Assembly (NCBI RefSeq): GCF_001655055.1
Contig: NZ_LXEW01000030.1
Span: 1-64,000, forward strand
DNA: 64,000 bases
Reading direction: 5' to 3'
Source: Providencia heimbachae ATCC 35613
GTDB taxonomy: Bacteria; Pseudomonadota; Gammaproteobacteria; Enterobacterales; Enterobacteriaceae
Positions 45,501-54,410 of this stretch are shown here, piece by piece (position 1 is the first letter of the stretch; every line of letters starts with the position of its first letter). Both the position numbers and the translations under genes were made by a program. The notes under the pieces were generated by a model that saw nothing but the letters and a program-made list of their open reading frames with translations, was not told the DNA's origin and did not search any database.

Positions 45501-47298
45501 ACAAATAGCTTGGGCTTATCTAAATAGTAAAATGTCACTAGATAGAAATAGTCTGAACTCTGAATTCTATTATTCCTCTATTAATAAGCTCATGCCGCCA
45601 TCAATGAAAACTAAAATATTAGGATTAGGGCAAATTCATCATAGTGGAGGCGAATCAAAATCCGGGGTGTTATTTCATGAGTTATATGGTCATGGATTAA
45701 AATTACCCCATACAACAGACACTCAATACCCTTTTTCTAGCAAGAGTCATGGCGATAATATTGGCTATGACCAACAGCGACAGCAATACACCACTTATCG
45801 CTATACTTCAGATAATGATAATAAAATTAATGAATCTCAACCGACCATGTATCCTCAATATTCGCCTCATACCACCGACCAGTATGATGCTTTTTTAGCC
45901 CACTCAGACTATTTCACTTTGGAAATACAAAAATTCTTAATGGATGAAATGCGCTGGCAGCCTAATGCTGTAATAGACCAAGATACTGAAGATAATGGGT
46001 TTGTAGGGGAAGGTTTCTATCAAAAATGGTCAAGTAAAGATAAGAAATGGATAACACTCAATAATCAGAATTTCACACAATATTATAGAGAAGAACAACA
46101 GCATTTATTGATACATAAAAGAGATGTCCCTATTTATTGGATACGAGGGCAATTTATAAAAACCCCGACGAATAATAAACTTCATCCCTATAGCGCTGTA
46201 AATGTTATTCGCTCTGTTGGTCATTTACCCGCCGATTACCATAATTTAATCACCCATGAAGGCCGCCCTTTTCATCCTTATTACCGCTATGCACTGCAAG
46301 TCACCTATGCCACCGAAACTGGCCTACTGACCGAGAAATTACAAATTCCCTTAATGTACGATGAAATAAGTATGAATATTCCCGATAAAGGGGAACTCGT
46401 CAAATTTGATATACTTGAAATTAATAAAAATAAGCAAACAGTAAGCACTTTCTACCATTACTCAAATCCTGAATCACTGGCCAATCGAATGCTCATCCAT
46501 AGCGATGGTCAGACATTACCAAAAACATTACAGCTGGATAATTATTGGCGTGGCAGTAAATTATTTTGGTCTGCAACTGATAAAAACATGATTGATTTCC
46601 CAACAGGAAAATTGAATTATCAACGTATTAACGCGCAAAGTGCGATTTGTGCAAGCTGGGTAGAAAACGGGCAATTACACCAACAATATTTTTCATTGAA
46701 TGACCCATTCGGTAAAAATAATAAAGTTGATACAACCAATATTTTCCAACCAATTAATCATTTTGATATACAAAATAATGAACGGAATATAGCAGACGTT
46801 CATTTAAATGTTCTTTCTGAGACTCGGCTACTTTCTGATGTACATATCAACCAACAAATTGACATTCGAAAACTGGGTTTAATCGAAAAAAATAATCAAT
46901 ATTGGGCGACTCTGGTTATTTATGATGAACAAGGCAATATGCAAGAAAAAATGCCATTGGAGACTTGGTTTTTATCCGTAAATCAAAATATACTTTCAGT
47001 CAAAGGGACAATAGACAGCACCCCTGGGTTAAAAATCGCAGGAATTAAAGTCTATATCGACCAACACCTGCATGATGATGTGGCGGCCAGCTCAATTTGG
47101 ATCCATCAAAATACCCAAGAGACATTGGCTGAAAATACCAAGTTGCTCGATTATGATCGCCCGGTAATCTTTAATTCGATCGAACATCAGCCTGAATTAT
47201 TGGCGTCACTCCCTAAACATGAAGATAGCTTGATAGGTAGAGAAAAAGCCAATTTCCACATCCCTTCAACGATTGTCCCTATGCCAATCGCAGTCTAA
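42571..47298 (+). CDS. Giant M66-like metallopeptidase-type protein
   Basis: 1575 residues, AT-rich, with its own terminators on both sides. Residues about 651-730 look like a cadherin/VCBS-type beta domain ('GKWQYNPDKERLFSGAEQFDF'). From about 755, 'IQLAQTHLQRPDSPYFNLT' then 'RWALLKVDI' resembles the start of peptidase M66 domains (StcE, TagA, dictomallein; from memory). The metal motif is H1036-E-L-Y-G-H1041-GLKLP-H1047, that is HExxxH plus a later His, one residue longer than the usual HExxHxxxxxH. No Sec signal peptide or lipobox is visible at the N-terminus ('MDNRKTQPHDKLGQYNKN'), so export is unexplained. Substrate unknown; mucin-type glycoproteins are the known targets of StcE. Confidence 0.7.
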   Translation: MDNRKTQPHDKLGQYNKNTYGFAVKTHSAAPFNPNHFVFEQTVLLTDIRNQTSSLKNKQQTTVWVYEAVITSPKYGSLTFMVDKHNCQFAIDIQGKKSNLTPQDSFEQITLDNLQEGEQIKVTLTATTDGSVPIFRFLWDASNDISHIPDQTIYPLIPTHPSTGINNNTIKSAPINYTRVHNALTDQMSDSNLRLGNYKNRGRISIVHRNSRILKALTGNPEHSVNSQASFNWINWLVGKPRISGENKQSNLLSLSDSTLFSGSNIHHNQNLFVESFNSPHVWKEGESRAKDQISDLLLPSGQWHRHYDTVIIPANANDQQIELIRHWLELTGGSVIIIQDKKIQRSTHVQQFIDDIDWIPKKNMMLTQSDKPITLIDPTNIQEKMIFENNDASLELTRPLVMTKQAFNIHGFQQVISLPSKSINALNLTNKELENAEYFSITINSSRQKTLLKLDDIPLSKHDSWDSLAQEIESKVNQQLVPLSQPSIKIRYKNNQLVIYGNRQIFSQFQLKKNQTIHHIKDRNELKISNENNQTIYKIDLNKDYANSWTHLSFKLIDSNNCMTGVYQEQFKHLGTQFNTPEQFAEYLQRYLHSKLDDESIQVYWDERGNNLCVVDAKNRELEEFQFSYNNQIIPIVVAENPTAIPHKLVVGAVTGILPNHEDIDEFQLIEKPQFGEIQLNSKTGKWQYNPDKERLFSGAEQFDFIAKMKDGSISAPMSIQLQAETAPIVSIPGKRTFSIKDPIYHEPQPRYYSAPADMQIHHIQLAQTHLQRPDSPYFNLTANRWALLKVDITSLSLANAPDFVAIITDKQGNELGRVRLTGPDKLPQSLLPIPNTPHIAASELHQQSYTAPLKGEWMQPDIQVRIMANNQPITMPYTDENGFFALNIKPDNHLISHVTNTSLYQQGHGIYAYSPLNWGLEAANKLPVTQFTLYSYPATPDFPALPIYMYPHFYDRTLVNPQYDNATTHPYLVDAQIAWAYLNSKMSLDRNSLNSEFYYSSINKLMPPSMKTKILGLGQIHHSGGESKSGVLFHELYGHGLKLPHTTDTQYPFSSKSHGDNIGYDQQRQQYTTYRYTSDNDNKINESQPTMYPQYSPHTTDQYDAFLAHSDYFTLEIQKFLMDEMRWQPNAVIDQDTEDNGFVGEGFYQKWSSKDKKWITLNNQNFTQYYREEQQHLLIHKRDVPIYWIRGQFIKTPTNNKLHPYSAVNVIRSVGHLPADYHNLITHEGRPFHPYYRYALQVTYATETGLLTEKLQIPLMYDEISMNIPDKGELVKFDILEINKNKQTVSTFYHYSNPESLANRMLIHSDGQTLPKTLQLDNYWRGSKLFWSATDKNMIDFPTGKLNYQRINAQSAICASWVENGQLHQQYFSLNDPFGKNNKVDTTNIFQPINHFDIQNNERNIADVHLNVLSETRLLSDVHINQQIDIRKLGLIEKNNQYWATLVIYDEQGNMQEKMPLETWFLSVNQNILSVKGTIDSTPGLKIAGIKVYIDQHLHDDVAASSIWIHQNTQETLAENTKLLDYDRPVIFNSIEHQPELLASLPKHEDSLIGREKANFHIPSTIVPMPIAV

Positions 47299-47333
47299 AT
47301 TTGACGGCATAAAAAACGCATCAAAACAAACAC

Positions 47334-47372
47334 GTCAGGTAGCTAAATAATAGCTGCCTGACCATTTTAATT
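47334..47372. terminator. Terminator between the giant gene and emrD
   Basis: 11-bp stem GTCAGGTAGCT/AGCTGCCTGAC with one G-T pair (47334-47344 with 47352-47362), then CATTTTAATTTT. Lies between convergent genes. Confidence 0.7.
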
Positions 47373-48557
47373 TTAGACTGTCCGCTCAGTATGATCCATT
47401 CGACGCGCTAAAGGTAGCCAACACAGCAACACCAGCGTTGACATTAAAAACATCAATAGTCCTAGGCTAAATTGCCCATTTTGTGGCAATAAAGCCGAGA
47501 CCCACGTTGCGACCCCAGAACCCACATTTTGCAATCCTCCCACTAAAGCACCCGCAGCCCCTGCAAGATAAGGAAAAGGTTCCATCGCGCCAGTTGTCGC
47601 AAGGGGAAATAACATCCCTGCACCAAAGAAAAAGACTGCTGCGGGAACCAGCAATGTCCAAATATTCATGATACCGAACCAACTTGGTATCCACATCATC
47701 GCACCCGCTAATAAGCAAACAATCACCGAATGCCACATCAAAGTATAAAAACTTTTTCCTTCACGCCCTGCATACCAAGCACCAAAAAATGCGGCAGGTA
47801 TCGGTAAAATAAACAGAACACTCACCGTGATACTGCTAAGACCTAATACCCCACCCATCAATACACCGCTACTTGATTCAAATACGGCAATTCCTGCTAA
47901 TGCACCAATTAGCATCGCTAAATAAGATAAAAATGGCCCATTTGATAACAATTCACAATATGACGCGATCATTTTACGCTTTTCAGGTGATATAGGACGC
48001 GTTTCTGGCAACCAGCGATACATGCTTAATAATACTGAAGCACCTAAGACAAATAGGAAAATATAACAAGCATGCCAGCCAAAGAAATGCGCCAGTATTC
48101 CACCAAACATCGGCGCTAATAATGGACTAACTAACACCCCCATATTTAATAAACTATTGGCGTAGCGTAGTGCCGTTCCTTTATACAAGTCACGAGGCAT
48201 CGTTCTTGCCATCACGCCCGCAACCCCAGTTCCTAAACCTTGCAAGCCACTTGCGATTGTCAAAACCGTCAATGTAGGAGCAAAAATGGCCACGATGGTC
48301 GATAAAAGGAAAATAGATAAGCCCGCTAAAATGACAGGCCGACGACCAATTTGGTCTGACAATGGGCCATACACTAATTGCGAAAAGCCATAAGAGAATA
48401 AATAGGCGGCCATCACTTTCTGTACAGAGCCTGAAGGCTCATCAAAATAAACAGCAATTTCTGCAATTACAGGTACATAGATAGTTTGAGTCATTTGACC
48501 GACCGCAGCCAAAGCAATCAACATTAACAGCAGATTAAAATGTTCCAGTTTTCTCAT
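47373..48557 (-). CDS. emrD: Multidrug efflux MFS transporter EmrD
   Basis: Twelve-segment major facilitator drug/proton antiporter. 'GPLSDQIGRRPVIL' is the family A motif between segments 2 and 3. The sequence follows E. coli EmrD closely ('RTMPRDLYKGTALRYANSLL', 'VLGLSSITVSVLFILPIPAA'). An ATG 11 codons upstream exists, but starting at 48557 gives 394 residues, exactly E. coli's length. Here it lies between the giant gene and fpr. Confidence 0.93.
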   Translation of the reverse strand: MRKLEHFNLLLMLIALAAVGQMTQTIYVPVIAEIAVYFDEPSGSVQKVMAAYLFSYGFSQLVYGPLSDQIGRRPVILAGLSIFLLSTIVAIFAPTLTVLTIASGLQGLGTGVAGVMARTMPRDLYKGTALRYANSLLNMGVLVSPLLAPMFGGILAHFFGWHACYIFLFVLGASVLLSMYRWLPETRPISPEKRKMIASYCELLSNGPFLSYLAMLIGALAGIAVFESSSGVLMGGVLGLSSITVSVLFILPIPAAFFGAWYAGREGKSFYTLMWHSVIVCLLAGAMMWIPSWFGIMNIWTLLVPAAVFFFGAGMLFPLATTGAMEPFPYLAGAAGALVGGLQNVGSGVATWVSALLPQNGQFSLGLLMFLMSTLVLLCWLPLARRMDHTERTV

Positions 48558-49000
48558 TTTCTTCTCAAACAAAATATTAATTCCGCACACACACGCACTG
48601 CATTATTAAGATTTAATAATGCTTGGGTATAGTTTCAGAATTAAATAACAAATAATTATCGAATGTTTTTGATTAGCTCAGACTCAGAAAGTCTGTAATA
48701 AACCAACTTTATTCTAATGTGACTAAGATAACAAAAATTATTATTTTTTCGAGCCAGAGCTCCATTTTATTTTATTCATCTATGGCAGCCATATTCGCCA
48801 CTAGTGTCAACATAATTGTACATTAAATTTAATAATGTACTAATTTTAAGAATAAATCACTGGAACACATTATCGATAAGAACAAACAATGAACTGCTTT
48901 AGTATTAAATCCTAATATATGCGCAGCGAAGTATCACTTAATTAATTTACGCTGTGCCACGAAAGATTATAAATATCAAAAAAATTAGAGGTGAGTATTT
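48558..49000. other. emrD-fpr divergent region
   Basis: 443 bases with no credible ORF. An inverted repeat GCGCAGCG/CGCTGTGC (48921-48928 with 48950-48957) lies 44-80 bases before fpr and could be an operator or a leader stem. I could not define a SoxS box, although fpr is a SoxRS target in E. coli. Confidence 0.4.
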
Positions 49001-49747
49001 ATGGCTAATTGGGTTACTGGGAAAGTCATTGAAGCAAAATTTTGGACCGATTCCTTATTTAGTCTTGTGATCAACGCACCGATAAAACCATTTACTGCCG
49101 GTCAATATGCTAAGTTAGCGCTAGAAATTGACGGAGAGCGTATTCAGCGCGCTTACTCTTATGTCAATGCCCCAAGTGATAATCGCCTCGAGTTTTATTT
49201 TGTTATTGTACCTAATGGGAAACTAAGCCCAAAGCTAGCGCAATTACAATCCGGGGATGAGTTACAAATCACAGATGAAGCAACAGGCTTCTTTGTATTA
49301 GATGAAATCCCTGAATGTAAAAATTTATGGATGCTATCAACAGGTACAGCCATAGGGCCATTTTTGTCTATATTACAAGAGGGTATAGGCCTTGAGCGTT
49401 TCGAAAAAATGGTACTCCTTCACGCGGTTCGCTATGAAAAAGATCTCAGTTACCTGCCTCTAATGAAAAAACTTGAACAGCGATATCAAGGTAAACTGCA
49501 AATTGTTACCGTGGTGAGCCGTGAGCAATGTGAGGGGTCGCTGTATGGTCGCGTACCCGCTTTAATTGAAAGTCAGGCTCTCGAAAATGCAGTTGGTATT
49601 CCTTTAACCCCTGAAACCTGCCACGTTATGCTATGCGGTAATCCTGAAATGGTCAAAGATACGCGTGAAACATTGAAAAATACTCGCGGAATGGTTAAGC
49701 ACTTACGCCGTAAACCTGGCCATATTTCGAGTGAGCAATATTGGTAA
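49001..49747 (+). CDS. fpr: Ferredoxin/flavodoxin-NADP+ reductase
   Basis: FAD enzyme that reduces flavodoxin and ferredoxin with NADPH. 248 residues, as in E. coli, with FAD motif 'RAYSYVNAP', NADP-binding 'STGTAIGPFLSIL', 'VMLCGNPEMV' and a C-terminal Trp ('SEQYW'). AGAGGTGA lies 7 bases before the ATG. Confidence 0.97.
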   Translation: MANWVTGKVIEAKFWTDSLFSLVINAPIKPFTAGQYAKLALEIDGERIQRAYSYVNAPSDNRLEFYFVIVPNGKLSPKLAQLQSGDELQITDEATGFFVLDEIPECKNLWMLSTGTAIGPFLSILQEGIGLERFEKMVLLHAVRYEKDLSYLPLMKKLEQRYQGKLQIVTVVSREQCEGSLYGRVPALIESQALENAVGIPLTPETCHVMLCGNPEMVKDTRETLKNTRGMVKHLRRKPGHISSEQYW

Positions 49748-49758
49748 TTGTTCACAAA

Positions 49759-49801
49759 TGCTACCCTGATAAGCCGATAAAACAGGACGTTCTGGGTAGC
49801 A
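49759..49801. terminator. Weak hairpin between fpr and yiiR
   Basis: 8-bp stem TGCTACCC/GGGTAGCA with a 27-base loop, between convergent genes. No good U-tract on either side. Confidence 0.35.
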
Positions 49802-49809
49802 AAAGGCAG

Positions 49810-50229
49810 TTATAAATAATCAACCGGCTCGGTTTTTAATCCAAACTTATTTTCACTGTCCATGCCGACAAAAACCCCGCAATCCAGCAGCATAATCATT
49901 GCGATAAATAGGGGTAAAAATCGGCCTATTCCCCACTGCCAAATGGACGCTAATTGGCTAACATCGATAGAGGCTAACGCAAATGCTAAAATAATTAAGG
50001 CAAACCAACCTCCAGGTTTTCCTCTATCATGCAAGCGCTTAGTAAAAATAGCGGCTAATGGGTATAGCAAGAGTAAAAATAAAATAGCAACGAATGCATC
50101 AGGCAATAAAAATGCATTTTGCAAAAGCACAATCACCGTCATCAAAATAAAGCAGGCCGCTATCCCTGCCCAAAATGGTCGACGACCGATGCGGCCTTTG
50201 AATGAAAAAGCCCATTGTTGTAATGTCAT
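49810..50229 (-). CDS. yiiR: YiiR, DUF805-type inner-membrane protein
   Basis: Four-segment membrane protein of unknown function. 'WAFSFKGRIGRRPFW' is the typical DUF805 entry, followed by 'FTKRLHDRGKPGGW' before the third segment. An upstream ATG at 50289 would add 20 residues, but the E. coli protein begins 'MTIQQW', matching 'MTLQQW' at 50229, giving 139 residues. Convergent with fpr and divergent from yiiQ. Confidence 0.88.
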   Translation of the reverse strand: MTLQQWAFSFKGRIGRRPFWAGIAACFILMTVIVLLQNAFLLPDAFVAILFLLLLYPLAAIFTKRLHDRGKPGGWFALIILAFALASIDVSQLASIWQWGIGRFLPLFIAMIMLLDCGVFVGMDSENKFGLKTEPVDYL

Positions 50230-50280
50230 TAGACGTAATCCTGATACAATGTTAGCAACTAAAAAGTGAGTGGCAAAAGT

Positions 50281-50895
50281 ATGATCCAACCTATATTTCG
50301 GTCAATTAACGTTATCATAACCGTTTTCACGCTCAGTTTGCCACAATTGGCACTCGCGCAAAAAGTGCCTACATTACCCGATACCGATTTTGAAGTGGCC
50401 TATTTATCCCCTGATGCCCCTTCATTTGACCTGACAATCCCAGTGCTACGTACCCAATTCAATCAAACTTATGAAGATTTGTATCTACATGAATACAAAG
50501 TGATTGCGAGCCAAGATATTTCAGCCCCTTATATACGCGCTGCCTCTCGGATTAACCAGCAAATTTATTCATCTGCCGTTTTAGAGCGAGGCAGTGAAAA
50601 AATCAAAAGCCTACAAATTACCTTGCTGCCGACTGATAACCAAAAAGAAGCTGAAGAAAGCAGGCAATTGATTGAACGATATATTATTGCACTTATTCAT
50701 CAATTTGATCCTAATGTTTCCCTAGATAAAGCCCCCGAACTTACCGCAGCGCTGAATAAATTTATGGCGGATAAAGCACCAACCCGTGCGGAAGAAGCAA
50801 GATTAGGAAGTCTGCGCTATATTTTAGTAAAAAGTGACAATAATGTGCTTACTTTTGCTGTTGAACCGATTAAGCTAGAGCAACAAACCCCCTAA
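50281..50895 (+). CDS. yiiQ: YiiQ, periplasmic DUF1454 protein
   Basis: 204 residues: signal peptide with hydrophobic 7-24 cleaved near 'LALA', then a soluble domain. 'PSFDLTIPVLRTQFN', 'RAASRINQQIYSSAVLERG' and the C-terminal 'LTFAVEPIKL' match E. coli YiiQ. Function unknown. A GTG at 50266 is in frame five codons upstream. Next to tpiA, as in E. coli. Confidence 0.88.
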   Translation: MIQPIFRSINVIITVFTLSLPQLALAQKVPTLPDTDFEVAYLSPDAPSFDLTIPVLRTQFNQTYEDLYLHEYKVIASQDISAPYIRAASRINQQIYSSAVLERGSEKIKSLQITLLPTDNQKEAEESRQLIERYIIALIHQFDPNVSLDKAPELTAALNKFMADKAPTRAEEARLGSLRYILVKSDNNVLTFAVEPIKLEQQTP

Positions 50896-51077
50896 ACGGA
50901 TTCGGATCACAGGGATTAGAACAAGCATGATGAAAAGCAAAGCTATTCTCACCCATTGTTCTTATAATATGTAGAGTGAATGGCGATAGAAAACTGTTTC
51001 GTTACGCATAAAAAACTGACCGCGTAATGAATAACTCATTGATTAATCATTCAAACTTTCTGGTTGGAGGAAACAAC

Positions 51078-51848
51078 ATGCGACATCCATTAGTAATGGG
51101 TAACTGGAAACTCAACGGTAGCACCCATATGGTCAATGACCTGATCGCAGGTCTACGCAATGAACTTAGTAGCGTTGATGGCTGTGACGTAGCAATTGCA
51201 CCACCTGCTATCTACCTGAACCAAGCTAAACATGCCCTTGCAGGTAGCCGTATTGAATTAGGTGCACAAAATATTGATGTGAACCTATCAGGCGCATTCA
51301 CGGGTGAAACTTCCGCTGAAATGCTAAAAGATGTTGGTGCAAAATATATCATCATCGGCCATTCAGAGCGTCGTACCTACCATCATGAAAGTGATGAATT
51401 CGTTGCTAAAAAATTCGCAGTATTAAAAGAACAAGGTTTAATCCCTGTTCTTTGCATCGGTGAAACCGAAGCAGAAAATGAAGCCGGTAAAACGGAAGAA
51501 GTTTGTGCTCGTCAAATTGACGCTGTTCTGAATTTACTGGGCGCAGAAGCTTTCCAAGGCGCCGTTATCGCTTATGAGCCAATTTGGGCTATCGGTACCG
51601 GTAAATCTGCAACTCCAGCACAAGCTCAAGCTATCCATAAATTTATTCGTACTCATGTGGCGAAGAAAGATGCCGCTGTCGCTGAACAAGTTATTATCCA
51701 ATACGGTGGCTCAGTGAATGCGAGCAACGCAGCGGAATTATTCACTCAGCCAGATATTGATGGCGCATTAGTGGGTGGCGCATCACTAAAAGCGGATGCT
51801 TTTGCTGTGATTGTTAAAGCGGCTGCCGCAGCTAAAAAAGCAAAATAA
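51078..51848 (+). CDS. tpiA: Triosephosphate isomerase
   Basis: Interconverts DHAP and glyceraldehyde-3-phosphate. 256 residues (E. coli 255) with catalytic Lys in 'MGNWKLNG', His in 'IIIGHSERR', Glu in '[17 protein letters not shown]' (loop 6) and '[13 protein letters not shown]'. The frame is open upstream to an ATG at 51027, but GGAGG seven bases before 51078 and homology fix the start. Confidence 0.98.
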   Translation: MRHPLVMGNWKLNGSTHMVNDLIAGLRNELSSVDGCDVAIAPPAIYLNQAKHALAGSRIELGAQNIDVNLSGAFTGETSAEMLKDVGAKYIIIGHSERRTYHHESDEFVAKKFAVLKEQGLIPVLCIGETEAENEAGKTEEVCARQIDAVLNLLGAEAFQGAVIAYEPIWAIGTGKSATPAQAQAIHKFIRTHVAKKDAAVAEQVIIQYGGSVNASNAAELFTQPDIDGALVGGASLKADAFAVIVKAAAAAKKAK

Positions 51849-51876
51849 TTAAATTTTGCTGTAATATTATTCTCGT

Positions 51877-51902
51877 AAACCGCCAACAAAGGCGGTTTTT
51901 TT
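51877..51902 (+). terminator. tpiA terminator
   Basis: Stem AAACCGCC/GGCGGTTT with an AACAAA loop and seven Ts. Confidence 0.92.
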
Positions 51903-52389
51903 GTCCAATGAATATCGGGTCAATCGCCCCCTATCTTGAAAATAATAACATCAAGCTATACTTCACTGCATAATTGATAGCATCAATTATTTTTCCAGAA
52001 AAAATAAGTCATACTCATTTCCAATCAATTTTTAACATTTATCGCTATAATTTCCATTTCGTAATGGCACTAAAGTCCTAAATTTGATTTATAGAGCATA
52101 AACCCTACACTTTAACCTTTAATCCAGACGAATAATTTATTCGCCTATATTTTCAGCATAGATCACAATTCAAAATAATACCAAAGCAAGATTATTCCCT
52201 ATAAAAATTACTTATTCTGATAATTTAATTATTTAAAATCAAATAGGTAATCATAAAATCATAATTTGACTATTAGTGCGATATTCTTTTACGCTTAAAA
52301 ATAAGAATAATCTCAACTGTGATTTTCCTCACATCATAAATACGAATCGCTACTTATTATTCTTCGAAAAATAACTAAGGAATAATAAA
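51903..52389. other. tpiA-GH3 intergenic region
   Basis: 487 AT-rich bases before the hexosaminidase gene, presumably its promoter region. I see no ORF or named site. Confidence 0.4.
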
Positions 52390-54270
52390 ATGAAGACACT
52401 TACCTTACTTTCTGCCTGTATTTTTAGTGCAATATCAATGGCAGACCCACTCACCCAAACACAACTCAATGACTTGTGGAAAGATAAACAGAAATCTGCT
52501 GATGAAATTGTGAGAAACATGTCTGAAGCAGAAAAAATCGGCCAGCTCTTCATGCTAGATTTTAGATATTGGAATAAAGATAAAAACGGTGAGCCTGCGG
52601 CGTTTTTAGCGATGAACGATGAGGTGTCTAAAGTCATTAACCAATATCATTTAGGCTCTGTCATTTTATTTCGCGAAAATTTGATTAATACACCACAAAC
52701 GGTTGAGCTGATTAATCAATTACAATCTTCTCGCAGCAACCTGCCACTTTTTATTGGCACTGACCAAGAAGGCGGCTACGTCACACGTTTACGTGTTGGG
52801 ACAGAAATGCCTGGCAATATGGCATTAGGCGCAACACGTAACCCCGCACTTGCTGAATTAACAGGAATGATCCATGGATATGAATTATCCAGTCTAGGGT
52901 TCAACATTAACTTTGGTCCCGTTGTGGATGTGAATAACAACCAAAATAACCCTGTCATTGGTGTTCGCTCATATTCAGACAATAAATCCCTTGTTGAGCA
53001 GCTATCGACTAACTACGTCAAAGGGATCCATAAATACAACCTACTAACGTCATTAAAGCATTTTCCAGGACATGGTAATGTGTCCTCTGACTCCCACGTT
53101 GATTTACCCGTTGTAAACTCTGACGCCAAAACATGGCGCTCAACAGAATTACCACCATTCAAATATGCACTCGCTCATGGTGCAGATGCAGTCATGACTG
53201 CCCATATCATCGTTCCCGCTCTCGATAGCAATAAAATCAAAACATTAACTGGCAAAGAAGTGGGTACACCAGCCACACTTTCAAAACCTATCTTGCATAA
53301 TATTTTACGTGAAGAGCTGAAATATGATGGTTTAATCGTCACCGATGCCATGGATATGGGGGCAATTGCTGATAACTTTGATATGAATTGGGCTGTTGAA
53401 ACATCGTTACTTGCAGGTTCTGACATTGTGCTGATGCCAATCAAAATGTGGGATAGCGAGGCTGTTAGTCGCCTTGATAATATGTATCGCCACTTAGAGA
53501 TTCAGGCAAAAGAAAACCCTGAGCTGCAAAAACGCATTGATGAATCTGCAAAACGTGTCGTCCTGAAGAAGCTTCAACAAGAAATCACCGCACAACCGAT
53601 TAATTTAACTATTGCAGAGCAGGTTGTGGCGTCGAAAAGCCATAAAGACCTTGAAAACATGGTCTCTGAGCAAGCTATCACGCTCATCAAAAATGAAAAT
53701 ATCCTACCTTATGTGCTGAAATCGAATAATCATATTCTGGTTATTTCTGATGAAAAACCGCGTAATACGCTAATTCAAAAACACCTCAGCGATATCGAAC
53801 AACAAACAAATGTGAGTATTCAAACCAGCGACAGCGTAGTGAAATTAAATGAAAATACACTGACGCCAAGCGAAGCTAAAAAACTCGTCAAAAACCAAGA
53901 TCTTATTCTACTGACCACTTACAATCTGAAAGATAATCCAGCTAATGCTCAGCTTATTATTGATGAAGCTAACAAGGCGAAAATACCATTAGTGGTTATC
54001 TCATCACGTAACCCTTATGACATTGCTTACCTGAAAGAGGTTAAAGCCAATATCGCTATTTATGGCATTACAGGTTTTGATGTGACAAATAATAACCGTA
54101 ATTCACTGGAAACCAATATTCGCAGTGGTTTACGTACCCTTTTTGCCGATAGCCATGCTCAGCCACTCAACCCACCTAAAGGGTTGCTACCCGTCAACAT
54201 CAAAAACCCACAAGGCAATAAAATTTTATTCCCTTATGGTCACGGTGAAACTTACAACACCGCAGGTTAA
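52390..54270 (+). CDS. Secreted GH3 beta-N-acetylhexosaminidase-like enzyme
   Basis: 626 residues with a signal peptide (cut near 'ISMA'). The GH3 barrel has 'FIGTDQEGGYVTRL' near residue 125, the NagZ-type catalytic loop 'KHFPGHGNVSSDSH' (residues 223-236) and nucleophile D319 in 'VTDAMDMGAI'. A second C-terminal domain (about 430-600) makes it much longer than cytosolic E. coli NagZ (341). Export suggests it acts on GlcNAc-containing glycans or muropeptides outside the cytoplasm (inference). AAGGA before the ATG. A porin gene lies 140 bases downstream. Confidence 0.88.
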   Translation: MKTLTLLSACIFSAISMADPLTQTQLNDLWKDKQKSADEIVRNMSEAEKIGQLFMLDFRYWNKDKNGEPAAFLAMNDEVSKVINQYHLGSVILFRENLINTPQTVELINQLQSSRSNLPLFIGTDQEGGYVTRLRVGTEMPGNMALGATRNPALAELTGMIHGYELSSLGFNINFGPVVDVNNNQNNPVIGVRSYSDNKSLVEQLSTNYVKGIHKYNLLTSLKHFPGHGNVSSDSHVDLPVVNSDAKTWRSTELPPFKYALAHGADAVMTAHIIVPALDSNKIKTLTGKEVGTPATLSKPILHNILREELKYDGLIVTDAMDMGAIADNFDMNWAVETSLLAGSDIVLMPIKMWDSEAVSRLDNMYRHLEIQAKENPELQKRIDESAKRVVLKKLQQEITAQPINLTIAEQVVASKSHKDLENMVSEQAITLIKNENILPYVLKSNNHILVISDEKPRNTLIQKHLSDIEQQTNVSIQTSDSVVKLNENTLTPSEAKKLVKNQDLILLTTYNLKDNPANAQLIIDEANKAKIPLVVISSRNPYDIAYLKEVKANIAIYGITGFDVTNNNRNSLETNIRSGLRTLFADSHAQPLNPPKGLLPVNIKNPQGNKILFPYGHGETYNTAG

Positions 54271-54303
54271 CAACTTCAAGCACGCCCTTAATAAAAAAGC
54301 ATT

Positions 54304-54365
54304 AACCCGCCTTTATGCCCCCTTCGGTATAAAGGACGGGTTCTGACATCCTCAAAAAGGATGTT
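54304..54365 (+). other. Two consecutive hairpins between GH3 and porin genes
   Basis: First stem AACCCGCCTTTAT/ATAAAGGACGGGTT with one bulged A (54304-54316 with 54329-54342), extended by a few more pairs. Second stem ACATCCT/AGGATGT (54346-54352 with 54358-54364). Neither has a U-tract, so they may be processing or stability elements that set different levels of the two proteins. Confidence 0.6.
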
Positions 54366-54410
54366 CAACAAAAATAAATTTATATAAATAATTAAAATTA
54401 AAGGTTTATT

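Noticed and set aside
49862-50269. 135-codon plus-strand ORF opposite yiiR
   Set aside because: Complementary to a conserved membrane protein; Lys/Pro/Asn-rich composition typical of an antisense shadow.
53175-53444. 89-codon antisense ORF within the GH3 gene
   Set aside because: Antisense shadow of the catalytic barrel with no supporting features.
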